From positions 496,001 to 560,000 of the forward strand of contig NZ_JAEMNW010000003.1 of assembly GCF_016481275.1 (NCBI RefSeq): a DNA stretch of 64,000 bases, in the 5' to 3' direction. Every line of letters begins with the position of its first letter. Positions within the stretch are counted from its first letter, which is position 1. This document shows positions 8,878 through 18,521 of the stretch, in pieces. The position numbers and the translations under genes are program-made. The notes under the pieces are model-generated. The model saw only the letters and a list, made by a program, of their open reading frames with translations, searched no databases and was not told the DNA's origin. The DNA is from Antrihabitans auranticaus (lineage in GTDB: Bacteria; Actinomycetota; Actinomycetes; Mycobacteriales; Mycobacteriaceae).

Positions 8878-9831
8878 GTGCCGAAACTCCGGACCGAACA
8901 AGATGGCCGCGTTCTCACAGTCACAATCGACAACCCGCCCCACAACTTCCTCACCACCGACATCATGGACGAGTGGCACGACGTGCTCGTTTCGGTGCAA
9001 GACGACAGAACTGTCGGCGCGATCGTGCTCACCAGCGCACTCGACGGCATCTTCATCTCGCACTTCGACGTCAGCGAATTGGTCGGCAGCACAGACGGAC
9101 TCGCCGGAATCGCCTTCCCGCAAGCGCTCGCCAGCGGCACGCTGCGTGTGCAGAGCGCACTCGAGGCCGTACCCGGTGCGCGGGCTGCGCTCGGAAAAAC
9201 GCCGATCAGCGGAGTGTCCGGGCTGCTGCGCTTCCACGAAACCTGCGCGCTCATGCAGCGGATGGACAAGGTGCTCATCGCGGCGATCAACGGCCGCTCG
9301 CTCGGCGGCGGTTCCGAGCTCGCGCTCGCGTGTGACATCCGGATCATGGCCGACGGACCGTTCCAGATCGGGCAGCCCGAGATCCTGATCGGGATCATCC
9401 CGGGCGGCGGCGGCACCCAGCGACTCCCGCGCGCCGTCGGCGCCGCGCGCGCACTCGAATTGATGCTCGACGGCACCGCGCTCTCACCGGCCGACGCGCT
9501 GCACATGGGTTATGTGAATCATGTTGTGCCCGTTGCCGAGTTCGACGGCTTCGTCACCGAAACCGCACACCGCCTTTCGCGCCGCTCAGCTGCCGCGGTC
9601 GCGGCCGTCAAACGGTCCGTCAACGGCGACCCCGCGCTGGCGAAGGGCCTACATGCCGAACGGTCGGCGTTCCTGTCGACGCTGTCCACCAAGTCGGCCC
9701 GCGAGGCGATGCGCGCCTACCTAGACCACCTCGACCGACTCGAAGCCGACGGCCGGGAGTTCAGCGTCGAGACGCTGGAGCCCTGGATCGAGGGCACGGC
9801 GTTCGACTTCTCGGACGAACCGAAGACCTAA
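8878..9831 (+). CDS. Enoyl-CoA hydratase/isomerase family protein
   Basis: A 317-residue crotonase-fold enzyme. The oxyanion-hole segment GGGSEL is at 143-148, and Glu147 and Glu168 (in GQPEILIG) match the two catalytic glutamates of true enoyl-CoA hydratases, so hydration of a 2-enoyl-CoA is plausible. Relative to the usual length of about 260 it has extra sequence near residues 85-120 and a longer C-terminus. The GTG start follows GAGGAG at good distance. The stop overlaps serS by 4 nt. The pathway is not evident from neighbours. Confidence 0.85.
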   Translation: MPKLRTEQDGRVLTVTIDNPPHNFLTTDIMDEWHDVLVSVQDDRTVGAIVLTSALDGIFISHFDVSELVGSTDGLAGIAFPQALASGTLRVQSALEAVPGARAALGKTPISGVSGLLRFHETCALMQRMDKVLIAAINGRSLGGGSELALACDIRIMADGPFQIGQPEILIGIIPGGGGTQRLPRAVGAARALELMLDGTALSPADALHMGYVNHVVPVAEFDGFVTETAHRLSRRSAAAVAAVKRSVNGDPALAKGLHAERSAFLSTLSTKSAREAMRAYLDHLDRLEADGREFSVETLEPWIEGTAFDFSDEPKT

Positions 9832-11084
9832 ACGCGCAGCACGTCGGTGCCGACGAACGGCACGAGCGCTGCCGGCACGCGCACTGACCCGTCGGCCTGC
9901 TGATGGTTCTCCAGGATCGCGACGATCCAGCGGGTCGTGGCCAAAGTGCCGTTCAGTGTGGCGGCGATCTGCGGCTTGCCGTTCTCGTCGCGGTACCGGA
10001 CCGACAAACGCCGTGCCTGGAACGTCGTGCAGTTCGACGTCGAGGTCAGCTCCCGATAGGTCTGCTGCGTGGGAACCCATGCCTCGCAATCGAACTTGCG
10101 CGCGGCGGAGGAGCCGAGATCGCCTGCGGCGACATCGATCACGCGGTACGGCACCTCGATCGCTGCGAGCATCTCGCGTTCCCAGCCGAGCAGGCGCTGA
10201 TGCTCGGCGTCGGCATCCTCCGGCTTGCAGTAGCTGAACATCTCGACCTTGTCGAACTGGTGGACGCGGATGATGCCACGCGTGTCCTTGCCATAGCTGC
10301 CGGCCTCGCGGCGGAAGCAGGACGACCAGCCCGCGTAGCGCTTCGGCCCCGCGGTGAGGTCGATGATCTCGCCCGAATGGTAGCCCGCAAGGGGAACTTC
10401 CGAGGTGCCGACAAGATAGAGGTCGTCGTCTTCGAGGTGGTAGATCTCGTCGGAATGGGCGCCGAGGAAGCCTGTACCGGCCATGATCTCCGGCCGCACC
10501 AAGACCGGCGGGATCATCATCTGGAAGCCGTTGGCAACCGCGCGCTGCGCCGCCAGCTGCAACAGCCCGAGCTGGAGCAACGCGCCGTAGCCGGTCATGA
10601 AATAGAACCGCGCGCCCGAGACCTTGGCACCGCGCTCCATATCGATGAGGTTCAGGGCCTCGCTCAGCGCCAGGTGGTCCTTCGGCTCGAAATCGAACGA
10701 CGGAACGTCGCCGACCGTCTCGAGCACGACGAAGTCGGCTTCGCCACCCGCGGGGGCACCGTCCTGGACCACATTCGAAATCGCGCGGTGCGCGCCGTCC
10801 ATCGCGGTGTCGGCCGCAGTCTGCACCGCCTCGGCTTCCTTGACTTTGGCCGCGAGTTCCTGGGCACCCGCGAGCAGCACAGGCCGTTCTTCCGGGCTCG
10901 CCTTGCCGACCGATTTGCCGAGCACTTTCTGCTCCGCGCGCAGGTTGTCGGCGGTCGCGACTGCACTGCGCCGCGCGGCATCGGCCTCGAGCAATGCGTC
11001 TACCAGCGCCGGGTCTTCACCCCGCATGCGCTGGGAAGTCCGGACCGCATCAGGGTTTTCGCGCAGAAACTTGAGGTCGATCAC
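9828..11084 (-). CDS. serS: Seryl-tRNA synthetase
   Basis: 418 residues, the usual length. It starts [22 protein letters not shown], continues with the long antiparallel coiled-coil arm (about 30-100) that reads the tRNA-Ser variable arm, and then the class II catalytic core with [26 protein letters not shown] and a motif 3 region around [12 protein letters not shown]. It charges tRNA-Ser in the cytoplasm. As in mycobacteria, the septum-formation-like gene lies beyond it, here separated by a P450 gene. Call is secure. Confidence 0.97.
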   Translation of the reverse strand: MIDLKFLRENPDAVRTSQRMRGEDPALVDALLEADAARRSAVATADNLRAEQKVLGKSVGKASPEERPVLLAGAQELAAKVKEAEAVQTAADTAMDGAHRAISNVVQDGAPAGGEADFVVLETVGDVPSFDFEPKDHLALSEALNLIDMERGAKVSGARFYFMTGYGALLQLGLLQLAAQRAVANGFQMMIPPVLVRPEIMAGTGFLGAHSDEIYHLEDDDLYLVGTSEVPLAGYHSGEIIDLTAGPKRYAGWSSCFRREAGSYGKDTRGIIRVHQFDKVEMFSYCKPEDADAEHQRLLGWEREMLAAIEVPYRVIDVAAGDLGSSAARKFDCEAWVPTQQTYRELTSTSNCTTFQARRLSVRYRDENGKPQIAATLNGTLATTRWIVAILENHQQADGSVRVPAALVPFVGTDVLRV

Positions 11085-11108
11085 GTGACAAACCCTACTT
11101 CGACGCCC

Positions 11109-12521
11109 TTACCGGAGCCGACGGAGTACCCGGACTCGAGCACCGCGAGCAGGATTGACCGTCACGCCGTGCATTTTGGTTCCTTCGTCCTCGCGGCGGT
11201 CCGCGACGAGGTCGACGTGCTGCAGCACGGTCCGGACAACGGTCTCCATCTCGGTCTGCGCGAACGCCGCGCCCAGGCAACGCCGTGTGCCACCGCCGAA
11301 CGGCAGCCAAGCGTGGTTGGGCGGAGGCGTCGATTCGAGCCACCGCTGCGGCCGGAAGTCTGCGACATCGGCACCCCAGATTCTCGGATCCGAATGGACC
11401 GCACCGATCGAAGGCAGAAGCAGCAGACCCGCGGGCAGGTGGTAGCCGGCGAGGTCGACGGGTTGGGTGAGCCGCCGTGCGATATTGAAGATCACCGGCC
11501 GAACGCGAAGTGATTCCTTCACGACAGCGGTCAGGTACGGGTCTGCCGGATCGTCGAGTCCGTCGCGCGTGCGAGCGAGCGCCGCCGGATGGCGAAGTAG
11601 CCGCTCGAACGTCCACGCCAGCCCGACCGCCGTCGTTTCGTGTCCCGCGACCAGCAAGGTGACCAGCTCGTCACGGACGAGGTTCGAATCTGGATCGCCC
11701 GCGAGCAACATCGACAACACGTCCGGCCGCTCCCCGCGGTTCGGATCCCGCCGCCGACGTTCGATCTCGGCGTAGATGAGTGCGTCGGCGCGGTCCAGAT
11801 CGCGAACCGCGCGGCGCCACGGCCCGAACCGGTCGAGGTCCGGCCACAACCACATCGCCAGCTGATGCAGCGGAAACGCGAGCACGGTGCGCAGCGCCTG
11901 GCCGAGTTCTGCCGCGCGACCGGCATCGTCGACGCCGAGGACAACTCGCACGATGATGTCGAGCGTGAGCTGATGGGTTCGCTCCAACAGCGGGAACTCG
12001 CGATCCAACGGCCACCCGGCGACCTCCCGTTCGGCTGCCTCGGCCATCAGCGATGCGACCGCGGCGATGCGCTCGCCGTGGAACGGCGGCATCATGCGGC
12101 GGCGCTCGGCTTTGTGATCGGGCGCATCCAGGGTGAGAACAGACCGCGCACCGACCAAAGGCTTCGGCAGCGCATTGCCTTCGCCTGCATGGAAGACATC
12201 GGGATCACCGCGAAAGATCTCCCGAATGTGGTCTGGGTTGCGCAGGACGATCACGCAGCCGGCGGGCGCCACCCGCAGCGTGAACGTGTCGCCGTAGCGT
12301 TCGTGCAGCCCGGGCAGGTACTTTTCCCTGGCTGACCAGTACCGGAACGTCTGCAGCGGGAGCGGTGTGCGCGGGCCCGGGGGCAACCCGGCCGTCGACG
12401 ACGGAACCCGAACGCGGTCCTGAGATCGCCAGCTGCGGATGCGCTCACGTGCGCTCGGACCGCTGGTCGTCCCTATCGCGCGCACATCCGTCACTGTTGC
12501 CCCCGTCACTCTCGATACCAC
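11109..12521 (-). CDS. Cytochrome P450
   Basis: Up to 470 residues with all P450 hallmarks: I-helix AGHETT (292-297), ExxR (336-339), a PERF-like FRPQRW segment (about 389-394) and the heme loop FGGGTRRCLG (408-417) with Cys415 as thiolate ligand. The first about 40 residues are low-complexity and probably over-called; family similarity starts near LPPGPRTPLPLQTFRYW. It hydroxylates an unknown, probably lipophilic, substrate and needs separate redox partners, none of which lie nearby. It is inserted between serS and the septum gene, a spot where mycobacteria have no P450. Confidence 0.92.
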   Translation of the reverse strand: MVSRVTGATVTDVRAIGTTSGPSARERIRSWRSQDRVRVPSSTAGLPPGPRTPLPLQTFRYWSAREKYLPGLHERYGDTFTLRVAPAGCVIVLRNPDHIREIFRGDPDVFHAGEGNALPKPLVGARSVLTLDAPDHKAERRRMMPPFHGERIAAVASLMAEAAEREVAGWPLDREFPLLERTHQLTLDIIVRVVLGVDDAGRAAELGQALRTVLAFPLHQLAMWLWPDLDRFGPWRRAVRDLDRADALIYAEIERRRRDPNRGERPDVLSMLLAGDPDSNLVRDELVTLLVAGHETTAVGLAWTFERLLRHPAALARTRDGLDDPADPYLTAVVKESLRVRPVIFNIARRLTQPVDLAGYHLPAGLLLLPSIGAVHSDPRIWGADVADFRPQRWLESTPPPNHAWLPFGGGTRRCLGAAFAQTEMETVVRTVLQHVDLVADRREDEGTKMHGVTVNPARGARVRVLRRLR

Positions 12522-12610
12522 CGTTATACGTGGGGCCGCACACGTCCGTCACCCATGTGTTGTAAAAGTCCGCTCCACATGGCGGCAGAGACCGGGCATG
12601 ATGGGAGCCG

Positions 12611-13888
12611 ATGCGCACCAACGACACACCCGACGAGCCCAAACCAGAGACCCCCACCGTCCTCGGTCGCTTCCTGGGCGCGCGGTTCTACCACAAGTCA
12701 CCACAGTCGAAGCCTGCCGACGAGCCCGTCGAGGTCGTCGACGACAAGACGCCCGACGAGCCGGTTCCCGTCCCCGAGCCGACACCGGCGGAGGAGCCCG
12801 CGGTCATCCCGGATCCCCCGGTCAGCCTCGAAAAGGACGCGAAACCGGCAGCCGGACCGACGGCCGCCAAGCGCCACATGTCTGCGGCAACGACACGGCG
12901 AGTGCTCGCCGCGGTCGCCATCGGTGCGATCGTCGCGGCCATCGCCACCATCTTCATCGCGGGCGGCTTCAAGAAGGACAACGACCTCGCGGTGACTCCG
13001 CCGGGCGAAAGTGCGGGCCGCGCGGAGGGCCAGACCTTCCTCGGCGCGAGCAGCGGCTCGTGCTTCACGTGGACCAACGACGGCGCCGACATCGGTGAGA
13101 TCGACTGCGCCGAGCCGCACAAGTTCGAGGTCGCGGCAGTCATCGACCTCAGTCAGTACCCCGGCACCGAGTTCGCTCCCGGCTCGACGTATCCCGACGT
13201 GCTGCGGTTCACCGAACTGCAGCAGGAGCACTGTGACGGTGCGGTCAACGACTACATGCGCATGAAGTTCGACCCGAACGGCAAGTACGAGGTCGGGTCG
13301 ATCAACCCGGGCCAGGACGGCTGGAATGCCGGCGAACGCACACTGCTCTGCGGTATCAAGTTGGTCAAGCCGAGCGGCGTGTTCATGCCGATGGGCGGGC
13401 CGGTTCTCGGGCAGGACCAATCGAAGATCTGGGACACCGGGACGTGCTTCGGAATCAGTCAGAGCCAGGCGACCGACATGGTCGATTGCAAGCAACCGCA
13501 CGCCTTCGAGGTCGCCGGCTTTGTCGATCTCAGCACGCAGTTCCCCGGCGGCCCGCCGTCGGAAGAGGATCAGCAGAAGTTCCTCAACGAAGCCTGCGGC
13601 AAGGTCGTCGACGACTACCTCGGCTCACCGGATGCACTGCGCAACAAGACGCTGACCGCGTTCGCGGGCGAACCGCTCAACGCGATGAGCTGGCTGTCCG
13701 GCAGCCGCAAGGTCAATTGCCACGTCGGTAAGAGCAACGCCGACGGGTTTGCACCGATCGTCGGCAGCGCCAAGGGCGACATCCTGATCGACGGTCAGGC
13801 GCCTGTTCCCCCGCCGCCGGAGCCGGAGGGTCGCGCACTGCCGACACCGCTACCGGGCGCCGCACCGCTCCCGCAGCCCCCGGGCTAG
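12611..13888 (+). CDS. Septum-formation family membrane protein (Rv3835-like)
   Basis: 425 residues. An acidic, proline-rich cytoplasmic region (1-95) is followed by one transmembrane helix (about 98-119) and an extracytoplasmic part with two copies of a domain. Each copy has the pattern CFTW/CFGI, a short acidic stretch, then VDC-x-PHxFEV, with regularly spaced cysteines that probably form disulfides. The C-terminus is proline-rich. Its place between serS and the small metallopeptidase matches Rv3835. The septum-formation name is a family label; the molecular role is not known. Confidence 0.8.
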   Translation: MRTNDTPDEPKPETPTVLGRFLGARFYHKSPQSKPADEPVEVVDDKTPDEPVPVPEPTPAEEPAVIPDPPVSLEKDAKPAAGPTAAKRHMSAATTRRVLAAVAIGAIVAAIATIFIAGGFKKDNDLAVTPPGESAGRAEGQTFLGASSGSCFTWTNDGADIGEIDCAEPHKFEVAAVIDLSQYPGTEFAPGSTYPDVLRFTELQQEHCDGAVNDYMRMKFDPNGKYEVGSINPGQDGWNAGERTLLCGIKLVKPSGVFMPMGGPVLGQDQSKIWDTGTCFGISQSQATDMVDCKQPHAFEVAGFVDLSTQFPGGPPSEEDQQKFLNEACGKVVDDYLGSPDALRNKTLTAFAGEPLNAMSWLSGSRKVNCHVGKSNADGFAPIVGSAKGDILIDGQAPVPPPPEPEGRALPTPLPGAAPLPQPPG

Positions 13889-13896
13889 TCGCGCAG

Positions 13897-14247
13897 ATGC
13901 CGGTTTCGATGGACGCCGACCGATTCGAAGAATTGGTCGGCGAAGCACTCGACCTCATTCCGCGCGAGCTGGCTGCGGCGATCGACAACGTCGTCGTCCT
14001 GGTCGAGGCGCAGAACGAGGAGGAACCCGACCTCCTCGGGCTCTATCACGGCATCGCGCTGACCGAGCGGGACAGCAACTACGGCGGTTCACTGCCGGAC
14101 ACGGTCACGATCTACCGCGACACGATCCTCTCGATCTGTTCGACCGAGGCCGAAGTAATACACGAGGTCGCAGTCACGGTCATACATGAGATAGCTCACT
14201 ATTTCGGCATAGACGAGGATCGCTTACACCGATTGGGTTGGGGCTAG
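13897..14247 (+). CDS. Minimal MMP-like metallopeptidase family protein (Rv3836-like)
   Basis: 116 residues. The motif HEIAHYFGID (97-106) gives the zincin pattern HExxHxxGxxD, with Asp106 in the third-ligand position. A conserved DTVTIYRD strand precedes it. There is no signal peptide, so it is cytoplasmic. It starts 8 nt after the septum gene stop, in the same order as in mycobacteria, so the two are probably co-transcribed. Catalytic activity in this small family has not been firmly shown, to my knowledge. Confidence 0.85.
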   Translation: MPVSMDADRFEELVGEALDLIPRELAAAIDNVVVLVEAQNEEEPDLLGLYHGIALTERDSNYGGSLPDTVTIYRDTILSICSTEAEVIHEVAVTVIHEIAHYFGIDEDRLHRLGWG

Positions 14248-14421
14248 TCTGTCCGCGGGGGATTTCTGGCGGGGGATTTTCTTGGCGTTCTACGGAACCG
14301 ATTCGGCAACCGTGACGTCCAACCGATCGAGGGGGAATTCTCGGTGGTTCCGCCATAGCGGGTCGATGCCGCCGTAGGGCATCGATCTAAGAAGCGCTGT
14401 TCGGGAAGGGGCCTGATAGCC

Positions 14422-14727
14422 ATGATCGTTGCCGTCGTTCCAGAAGTCGTTCTCGCCGCCGCGGCGGAACTGGATGCCTTGGCAGCTCGCCTCGAGGCAA
14501 CCGCCGGACTCAGTGGTCCGCTGACCCATGTCGCGCCCGCCGGCACCGAAGAAGTCTCGGTGCTCTCCGCGTCCTACTTCAACCGCGCTGCCGCAACTCA
14601 CGACACGGCGATCGCGAAGACGATTGCCGAGTTGCATTTCGCCGCGAACACGCTGCGCATGAACGTCGCGGGCTATGTCGGACAGGACCTGACGAACGCG
14701 GTGTCGGTCGCCGCGAGCGGCGTCTGA
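14422..14727 (+). CDS. PE-family protein (ESX substrate)
   Basis: 101 residues, the size of a bare PE domain. It has a VPE near the N-terminus (residues 6-8), two long helices rich in Ala, and the type VII secretion signal YxxxD as YVGQD (85-89) after the second helix. GGGAAGGGG-like purines precede the ATG. PE proteins form a helical heterodimer with a PPE partner, here encoded 46 nt downstream, and are exported by an ESX system. No ESX core gene is in the window, so the machinery must be elsewhere. Confidence 0.8.
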   Translation: MIVAVVPEVVLAAAAELDALAARLEATAGLSGPLTHVAPAGTEEVSVLSASYFNRAAATHDTAIAKTIAELHFAANTLRMNVAGYVGQDLTNAVSVAASGV

Positions 14728-14773
14728 CCAGGCTCTCGCCACCACATTCATCGAAATCGAGGGGACTTCGATC

Positions 14774-15955
14774 ATGACTCTTGGCATCACTGGCGTCGTC
14801 TGGCTGCCACGTACCGCAACCGTGAACTCCACAACTCTGTGGGCAGGGGCCGGGCCGGTTCCGCTGTCCGCGGCGGCACCTGCGTGGACGCAGATCTCCG
14901 CCGCCTACGCCGACGCCTCGCTCACGCTCACTCGCGTGATGGCCGAACTGGCGGTGGGTTGGCAGGGCGTGACCGCCGCAGCCGCTCTCACCCGATTCGG
15001 GCAGTTCAAAGTCTGGGCCGACCAGGCAGCCGCAACCGCCGCAACGCTGGCGACGAAAACCGCCGCTAATTCGGTCGCGTCGACCACGGCCCGAGTCGTC
15101 ATGCCGAGCCTTCCGGAGATCGCAGCCGTGCAGACGGCGAAGGTCGTCGCGTACTCCACCGGTGGCGTCCTCAATGGGACAGCGGAAGCCGCCGAGGCGG
15201 CCGATCGAGCGATGGACATTCGCGCAGCAATCGTGATGGAAGCCTACGAGGCAGCGACGACGACGGTCGTCGTGACGCCGACCGAATTCGTACCGCCACC
15301 GCCGCTCGCCAACGGTGCCGGTGCACCCGAAGCCGGCGATGCGGCGCAGGCCGGTCGCTCGGGTGAGCAAGCCGTCGTAGATCCGGTGCGCGCCGCTGGA
15401 ATGGCAGCCGCCGCTTTCGTCCAAAACCCAGCCGTACAAACTGCTGCCGCGCAGGTCGGACAGGTCGCCGGAGCCGTCGTTTCGACCGCCGCATCGACCG
15501 CTGTGAACGTCGGAACGTCCGTGATCGGCGCCGGCACAGGCGGTTCCGTCTCCTCGGGCGCGCCGTTCATCGGTGCGCCCATGCTGGCCGGCCGGCCCGA
15601 TTCGAGTTACGCGACCCGGTCCGTCGGCTACGGCGGCGGCGCAGGCGGCAACGCGGGCGGTGTCCTCCTGCCGGAGGGGTGGGGCCAGAACGCGCAGATC
15701 GGGTCCGGCAACAATGTGGCGGCAGGCGTTCCTGGCGGCGGTGTAGCCACTCAGTCTGCCGGTGTCGGGACACCCGTCACCGTGGATCCGAACCGCGGCG
15801 CGCTCGGCCCGATGGTCGGGCAACCACGCGCCGGCTCGTCGGATTCCGACGAACAGCACGAAACGCCCGCCTATCTCAAGAAGTTCGAGCATTTCGCCGA
15901 CGGCCGGACGGTCATCCCATCGGTGATCGGTGCAGAACCTGAGCCAGTGCGGTGA
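14774..15955 (+). CDS. PPE-family protein
   Basis: 393 residues. The N-terminal about 165 residues are an alpha-helical PPE domain with the WxG motif at Trp63-Gln-Gly65. The canonical Pro-Pro-Glu is not kept (LPRTATVNST is in its place). A Gly/Ala-rich middle follows (about 230-340), then a more polar end with YLKKFEHFADGRTVIPSVIG that resembles the tail of other nocardioform PPE proteins. It is the predicted partner of the PE protein upstream, and its stop overlaps the EspG start as GTGA. Confidence 0.8.
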   Translation: MTLGITGVVWLPRTATVNSTTLWAGAGPVPLSAAAPAWTQISAAYADASLTLTRVMAELAVGWQGVTAAAALTRFGQFKVWADQAAATAATLATKTAANSVASTTARVVMPSLPEIAAVQTAKVVAYSTGGVLNGTAEAAEAADRAMDIRAAIVMEAYEAATTTVVVTPTEFVPPPPLANGAGAPEAGDAAQAGRSGEQAVVDPVRAAGMAAAAFVQNPAVQTAAAQVGQVAGAVVSTAASTAVNVGTSVIGAGTGGSVSSGAPFIGAPMLAGRPDSSYATRSVGYGGGAGGNAGGVLLPEGWGQNAQIGSGNNVAAGVPGGGVATQSAGVGTPVTVDPNRGALGPMVGQPRAGSSDSDEQHETPAYLKKFEHFADGRTVIPSVIGAEPEPVR

Positions 15956-16773
15956 TCGATCTCGGCACCGATCGCGGACCTGCCGCCATCGAGCGGGTCA
16001 CGCTCTCGACCGACGAAATGGACCTGCTGCTGGACCGGCTCGAGATCGACGAACTTCCGGTTGTGCTCGACCAATTTCCGAGATTCGACGACGTGACCGC
16101 TCGCAACGCCGCATTCGACAGTGCCGAAACAACGCTGACCGGTCGTGGCTTGATCGAGGACGGCGAGGTCCACCGGGGCCTCGCCGAGCGGTTGCAGATC
16201 TTGCGGCGTCCGCACTGGGTGGTCGCGCTGCGGTTGTTCGTGGGCGACACAGTGTCTCGGCTCTGCCTTGCAAAAGGCGACGACACCGTTGTGCTGGCGC
16301 TACGTGGTCCTGAGTCGTATGTCGTCGATGACGCCGGCGCCGACCTGGCGGGTATTCTCGTCACGGCCCTCGGTGCGGCCGATCCGCTGGTGTTCGATGG
16401 CTTCAGCGCCCCGACCCAACAGTTGGGCGAAGTCTTCGACAACGTCGGTGACGCGGCGGCGAGCATGCGCCGCCTCGCCGAAATCGCTGTCCCCAAACGT
16501 GATTCGAACGTCATCGTGTCGGCGATGCTGCACTGCTACGCGCACACGGAAATCGTTGCGCTCGTCTACGGCGACGGCACAAGACAACAGGCCGAGAACC
16601 ACATCGCTGTCTTCGACACTCGCGATGGCCGGGTCATCGCAACCGCGAGCGTGGCCGCAGACGGCACCAAGTGGTCCGCGCTCAGCTCAGGAACCGTGCC
16701 GCGGCTGCGGCAGGCATTCAACGGATTGATCGCGGGACTGCCGGACCGGTCGGCGTTCGATCCGGCTCCCTAG
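15952..16773 (+). CDS. EspG-family ESX secretion chaperone
   Basis: 273 residues, the usual EspG size. It starts at a GTG overlapping the PPE stop, which implies coupled translation. Recognisable features are the early LSTDEMDLLLDRL, then LRRPHWVVALRLF, and late segments KRDSNVIVSAMLHCYAHTEIVALV and RVIATASVAADGTKWSALSSGT. EspG proteins bind the tip of a cognate PE-PPE dimer in the cytoplasm and bring it to the ESX membrane complex. The tight PE-PPE-EspG order strongly suggests this is the dedicated chaperone. Confidence 0.78.
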   Translation: MIDLGTDRGPAAIERVTLSTDEMDLLLDRLEIDELPVVLDQFPRFDDVTARNAAFDSAETTLTGRGLIEDGEVHRGLAERLQILRRPHWVVALRLFVGDTVSRLCLAKGDDTVVLALRGPESYVVDDAGADLAGILVTALGAADPLVFDGFSAPTQQLGEVFDNVGDAAASMRRLAEIAVPKRDSNVIVSAMLHCYAHTEIVALVYGDGTRQQAENHIAVFDTRDGRVIATASVAADGTKWSALSSGTVPRLRQAFNGLIAGLPDRSAFDPAP

Positions 16774-16848
16774 ACTACGAGCGCCGTCGGCGGCTTTCGT
16801 CTGTCGCGACTGCGTACGCGGGCGAGACCACCGCGTGAGCGACTGACT

Positions 16849-17511
16849 TCAGCCCATCGGGTCGTCGGGAACGGGGCTTACGTCGTTGGTGAACGGCGGC
16901 GCGAACCTCCCCCAGCGCGTGCACTCCCAGCCGTCCGCGACGGGCGCCAACTCCACGGTCTGCGTGTTGTCCAGATGGTTGTTCGATGCGAACAGGCCGG
17001 GCACCTGCGCAAGGTGCCGACCGACCAACCTGATCGCTGCGCCGTGGCTGACCACGATCACGTCACCCCCGTCACCGCTCTCCAGGTACTCGGCCCGCAA
17101 TTGCGCCACGACCGGGAGATACCGCGCAAGCACGTCCTCGCCCGATTCCCCACCGGGCACGCGCACGGCGAGGTCACCGATGTGCCACGAGTGGAAGACC
17201 TTCTTGAAGGTCTCGTGCGCTTCCTGGTCGGTCCGATCCTCGAGGTCGCCTGCCTGCGCCTCGTGCAGACCGTCCCGAACCTGCAACTCCACACCGGTGG
17301 CCGTCTCGACGTAGCTCGCTGTCTGCCGCGCGCGTAGGGCGTGCGACGAGACCAACGCGGCGGGCGCGGACGCCGCGAGCCGTCGGCTCAGTGCCTGTGC
17401 CTGCGAAATCCCGCGTTCGGTCAGCGGGGCGCCCGGCAGCCGGGTGTCGAGCCGCTTTGCGACGTTTCCTTCCGTCTCGCCATGCCGTACGAGAATCAGC
17501 TTGCCGCTCAT
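16849..17511 (-). CDS. Histidine phosphatase (phosphoglycerate-mutase-like) protein
   Basis: 220 residues with the RHG motif at Arg9-His10-Gly11 (LILVRHGETEGN) and the second catalytic His in VVSHGAAI. It is a cytoplasmic acid phosphatase/mutase-fold enzyme; the lack of glycolytic context argues against a true mutase. Its ATG overlaps the pheA stop (ATGA), the same arrangement as Rv3838c-Rv3837c, so coupled expression is expected. The long N-terminal extension of the open frame overlaps pheA and is not coding. Confidence 0.86.
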   Translation of the reverse strand: MSGKLILVRHGETEGNVAKRLDTRLPGAPLTERGISQAQALSRRLAASAPAALVSSHALRARQTASYVETATGVELQVRDGLHEAQAGDLEDRTDQEAHETFKKVFHSWHIGDLAVRVPGGESGEDVLARYLPVVAQLRAEYLESGDGGDVIVVSHGAAIRLVGRHLAQVPGLFASNNHLDNTQTVELAPVADGWECTRWGRFAPPFTNDVSPVPDDPMG

Positions 17512-18422
17512 GAACGTGCGGTCCCGTCGCGTACGTCGCGCAGCCACTGCGTGGCTTCCGCATCGGAGGGCGGCGGGGTGCCGGTCGGCGTTGCCGCAGG
17601 CCACGATCCGAGGAACCGCAGCGACGTGGTCCGGTGCAGCGCCTTCAACGCTTCTGCGACGGCAACGTCGTCGATGTGCCCGACGCAATCGAGGAAGAAG
17701 CGGTAGGTCCCCATCTGCGTGCGCATCGGCCGCGACTCGATGCGCGTCAAATCGATTCCACGCGTTGCGAATTCGGCAAACGCACGCATCAGCGCACCGG
17801 GCTCGTTCGACAATGCAAAAACCACCGACGTGCGGTCCGCACCCGTCCGCTCCGGCGCTCGACCCGGCGCAGTCACCAAGACGAAGCGGGTGCGGGCGCC
17901 CTCGACATCGGCGACACCGTCGGCAAGCTCGGTCAAGCCGAGCCGCTCGCCGGCGAGCTTGGTCGATACGGCCGCGTCGGCAAGTCCTTTCGAGACATCA
18001 ACCGCCGCAGCCGAATTCGATGCAGCGACAGCGACCTCCGCTTGCGGCAGGTGCTCCTCCAACCACATCCGCACCTGAGCGGCCGCGACCGGATACGCAC
18101 GGATCGTCCGCACGTCGCCGAGCGCCATGGGCCCGCTCGCGAGGATCGTGAACGTCACGTCGAGCTCTGCCTCGGCGATGATCTGCAACCGCGAACCCAG
18201 CGCCAGCGAGTCGAGCGTCGAGGGAATTCCGCCCTCGACCGAACTTTCGATCGGCACGACGGCGCCGTGCACCGCCCCTGCCCGGACCAGCTCCAGCGCG
18301 GCGGTCTGGCTCGGGGCCGACACCCGTTCCACGGGTTCGTCGAATGCACCCTCGGATTCCAACTTCGCAAGTGCCATCTCGGTGAAGGTTCCGGATGGCC
18401 CGAAGTACGCGATACGCGGCAC
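17508..18422 (-). CDS. pheA: Prephenate dehydratase
   Basis: About 304 residues. It begins PRIAYFGPSGTFTEMALAKL, followed by the catalytic domain with GAVVPIESSVEGG and the TRF motif (ARTRFVLV), then an ACT domain with ESRPMRTQMGTYRFFLD that binds phenylalanine for feedback control. It converts prephenate to phenylpyruvate in phenylalanine synthesis. The GTG at 18422 is chosen because the protein then begins right at the family start. No chorismate mutase domain is present. Confidence 0.95.
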   Translation of the reverse strand: MPRIAYFGPSGTFTEMALAKLESEGAFDEPVERVSAPSQTAALELVRAGAVHGAVVPIESSVEGGIPSTLDSLALGSRLQIIAEAELDVTFTILASGPMALGDVRTIRAYPVAAAQVRMWLEEHLPQAEVAVAASNSAAAVDVSKGLADAAVSTKLAGERLGLTELADGVADVEGARTRFVLVTAPGRAPERTGADRTSVVFALSNEPGALMRAFAEFATRGIDLTRIESRPMRTQMGTYRFFLDCVGHIDDVAVAEALKALHRTTSLRFLGSWPAATPTGTPPPSDAEATQWLRDVRDGTARS

Positions 18423-18521
18423 GACAACGAGGTTACGCAACACAACTCGGGTCACGCCCGAGAGGCGTGCGCGATTCACATTCTGTTTCCCGGGCAGTCG
18501 CTGTCCTGCGACAATCGCAGG

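Noticed and set aside
14579-15892. Minus-strand frame of 437 codons opposite PPE
   Set aside because: Arg/Gly-rich shadow of the PPE gene, caused by high GC.
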